The notes under the pieces are model-generated. The model had not been told where the DNA came from. It saw nothing but the letters and a program-made list of their open reading frames with translations, and did not search any database. This document shows, piece by piece, positions 1 through 64,000 of a DNA stretch of 64,000 bases (positions within the stretch are counted from its first letter, which is position 1; each line of letters begins with the position of its first letter). This DNA comes from Cristatella mucedo (Eukaryota; Bryozoa; Phylactolaemata; Cristatellidae): assembly GCA_009760855.2 (NCBI GenBank), contig WPIO01000027.1, positions 1,923,501 through 1,987,500 on the forward strand. Direction: 5' to 3'. The position numbers and the translations under genes are program-made.

Positions 1-330
1 GTGTACTAAACCTCTCACCCATTGATATGGTTCTTGGGTACCACATGTTATGTGCCCATATGGCATCATAAGACACCAATCCCAAGGGGGCTTAAAGTAC
101 AAGATTACTTGGCCGGTCATCACAGCAAATCCTAGCATGTGCATGAGGCTTTAAAAATATATGCTGTTTCGATAAGCTCTCATAGTTGTTTGAGAAAAAC
201 AGCACATACTTTTTGAAACATTTGGGAATTAGAGTGAAGCGATCAAAACTAGCCGGCTCATATTGACAAGAGACATGCCTCTTTCACTTGTTCTTCAGGG
301 GTGGGGGAGGAGAATCTGACATGATCACCT
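1..330. other. Sequence downstream of the stop
   Basis: Would be 3' untranslated or flanking sequence. No AATAAA-type signal, repeat or open frame of note was recognised. Confidence 0.5.
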
Positions 331-62934
<62,604 letters not shown>

Positions 62935-63635
62935 CTGCAAGCGAGAGCAAGAGCGCGTGCACCGACGTCGAATGGCTTTGCTGCTGCTGCTGCTGCAGAC
63001 TGCTGGGGTGATCAACCGCTAGCTGCCGCTAGCTCGTTTGCTTTTCCTTGTGGAGCAGCCCACGAGATGCGGCAGCGAGATCGATTGCTGGTGCCTAGCT
63101 GTACGAGCAGGCGAGGGCGCACAGCGTGCAGTGCATGTGACCAAGCCGTGTCTCCCTCCAGGCGCAGGCATGCCTTGGAGGCTTTCACAGCATGAAACCA
63201 CATCTGCAGCCACTATGGCTCGGCAGAAATCTCATATGTCAATCAGTCAGAGGGCATAACGCATAGAAGAGGTTTCTCCCAAGAAAACTACAGCCGACTG
63301 CTAGAAAGCAAAGTCGCCACAGGCTTTGAGCACGTGTATGGCAGGTGGTCTCGCCCCTTAGGACCACTTACACTCGGCCAAAGCTCCTCACTCCTGAGAC
63401 TATGCCTGCCTGCATTCCGTGTGAAGATGCAACAAATTTAGACATGGCCAGAGGTGAGCACATGTCATGCAACCCTTTTGGCCCAATGTGAAAAATAAAT
63501 TGTGTGAACAATCTTTATAGCACAAAGACGATCGTGGACTTCCACAATCTGCTATGAAGGAAGCAATAATGAACGGCCCAGTTTGCCAGCAAGCAACGTT
63601 AGCAGTTACGACTCGTGGAACGAGCACTTACTTGC
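62935..63635. other. Unresolved stretch upstream of E1
   Basis: No Cys module is seen. The E1 acceptor (CTCGCTTGCAG) is at its low end. The rest is unique-looking sequence without recognised repeats. Confidence 0.5.
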
Positions 63636-63730
63636 CTTGCACTCCGAGTCTCGTGCAAAGAATCTCCGGAAAAGAGTCCGTCGACCAAGAGCAACAAGAC
63701 ATGCTATTCAAATGCATCCATCTCGCTGAA
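63636..63730 (-). CDS. Candidate exon directly upstream of E1
   Basis: Minus-strand open frame containing SCCSWSTDSFPEILCTRLG, with a possible TTTCAG acceptor near 63730. Two overlapping donors are seen: a GC donor CAAG|GCAAGT in phase 1, which would join E1 through a Gly codon before SCSAGFWC, and a GT donor GCAA|GTAAGT 4 bp downstream in phase 2. Only the GC form fits E1. The peptide is not a typical module, so this call is weak. Confidence 0.3.
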
Positions 63731-63917
63731 ACTGTATCTTGCTCGTAGCGACACAGAACAGAGAAGTTCAATTTCATCTGATTTAGGAAAGGTGGCAGAC
63801 AGACACCTACGACCCAACACCTGAAAAGCACCTTGCTTTGTCCCCTCACTCTTTTGCTGCCTGATTCTCTCTCACCGGCATAAGATTTCTTTGTCCAACA
63901 TTTACTTTTCCACTCAC

Positions 63918-64000
63918 CAGGATGCTTACACAGTAACAAGAATTGTACAATGCAGAAGAGTCAACCCCTACAAAGTCATTTCCGACAGGGAGATTGGCAC
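63918..64000 (-). CDS. Candidate upstream exon, cut by the window edge
   Basis: On the minus strand an open frame enters from the window edge (motif NDFVGVDSSALYNSCYC) and meets a strong donor CTG|GTGAGT at 63917. In this frame the exon would end in phase 0, which does not fit E1 (phase 1) directly, so at least one exon would lie between. It could be part of the N-terminal region of the giant protein or an intronic coincidence; the stretch is short. Confidence 0.35.

Overview
The window is animal (metazoan) genomic DNA with GT-AG and a few GC-AG introns, tRNA-derived SINEs, truncated LINE copies, a solo LTR and long dinucleotide repeats. Nothing is bacterial. A sponge or other marine invertebrate is my guess, from the repeat style and the type of Cys-rich protein; the species cannot be fixed from the sequence.

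Almost the whole window is one giant gene on the minus strand. By reading acceptors, donors and phases by eye I linked 73 exons, called E1 (62685..62934) to E73 (331..464) in transcription order. Every junction keeps frame, no exon has an in-frame stop, and the joined coding sequence is 16,625 nt, about 5,540 residues from E1 to the stop. E1 opens in phase 1, so the true start and signal peptide lie upstream; two candidate upstream exons are seen at 63.6-64.0 kb but not joined securely. 55 of the 72 introns are phase 1, and most split a Gly codon at the same places in a repeated Cys module.

Layout of the protein: E1-E65 (about 5,000 residues) are tandem Cys-rich modules with motifs such as CPAGYYCPxG, GTYxNxTG and PTGxCxAGYYC, of the ephrin-receptor-like/GCC2-GCC3 type. 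E66-E67 hold a last, divergent module. E68-E71 form a juxtamembrane ectodomain with a run of four Arg (furin-like site) just before a conserved beta-rich domain. E72 carries the single transmembrane helix, and E72-E73 a short cytoplasmic tail. It is therefore read as a very large type I cell-surface protein of unknown function.

The introns hold the mobile DNA: seven 3' fragments of one LINE family (4.9, 9.7, 24.7, 32.4, 38.0, 43.6 and 55.1 kb), a SINE family with clear Pol III boxes (1.2, 5.4 and 27.4 kb, plus a fragment at 33.2 kb), a second SINE-like family whose tail resembles the LINE tail (13.0, 14.0, 53.2, 54.3 kb), a solo LTR with a 4-bp target duplication (8384..9577), and many AG/CT and CA/GT arrays. 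No plus-strand gene could be supported.
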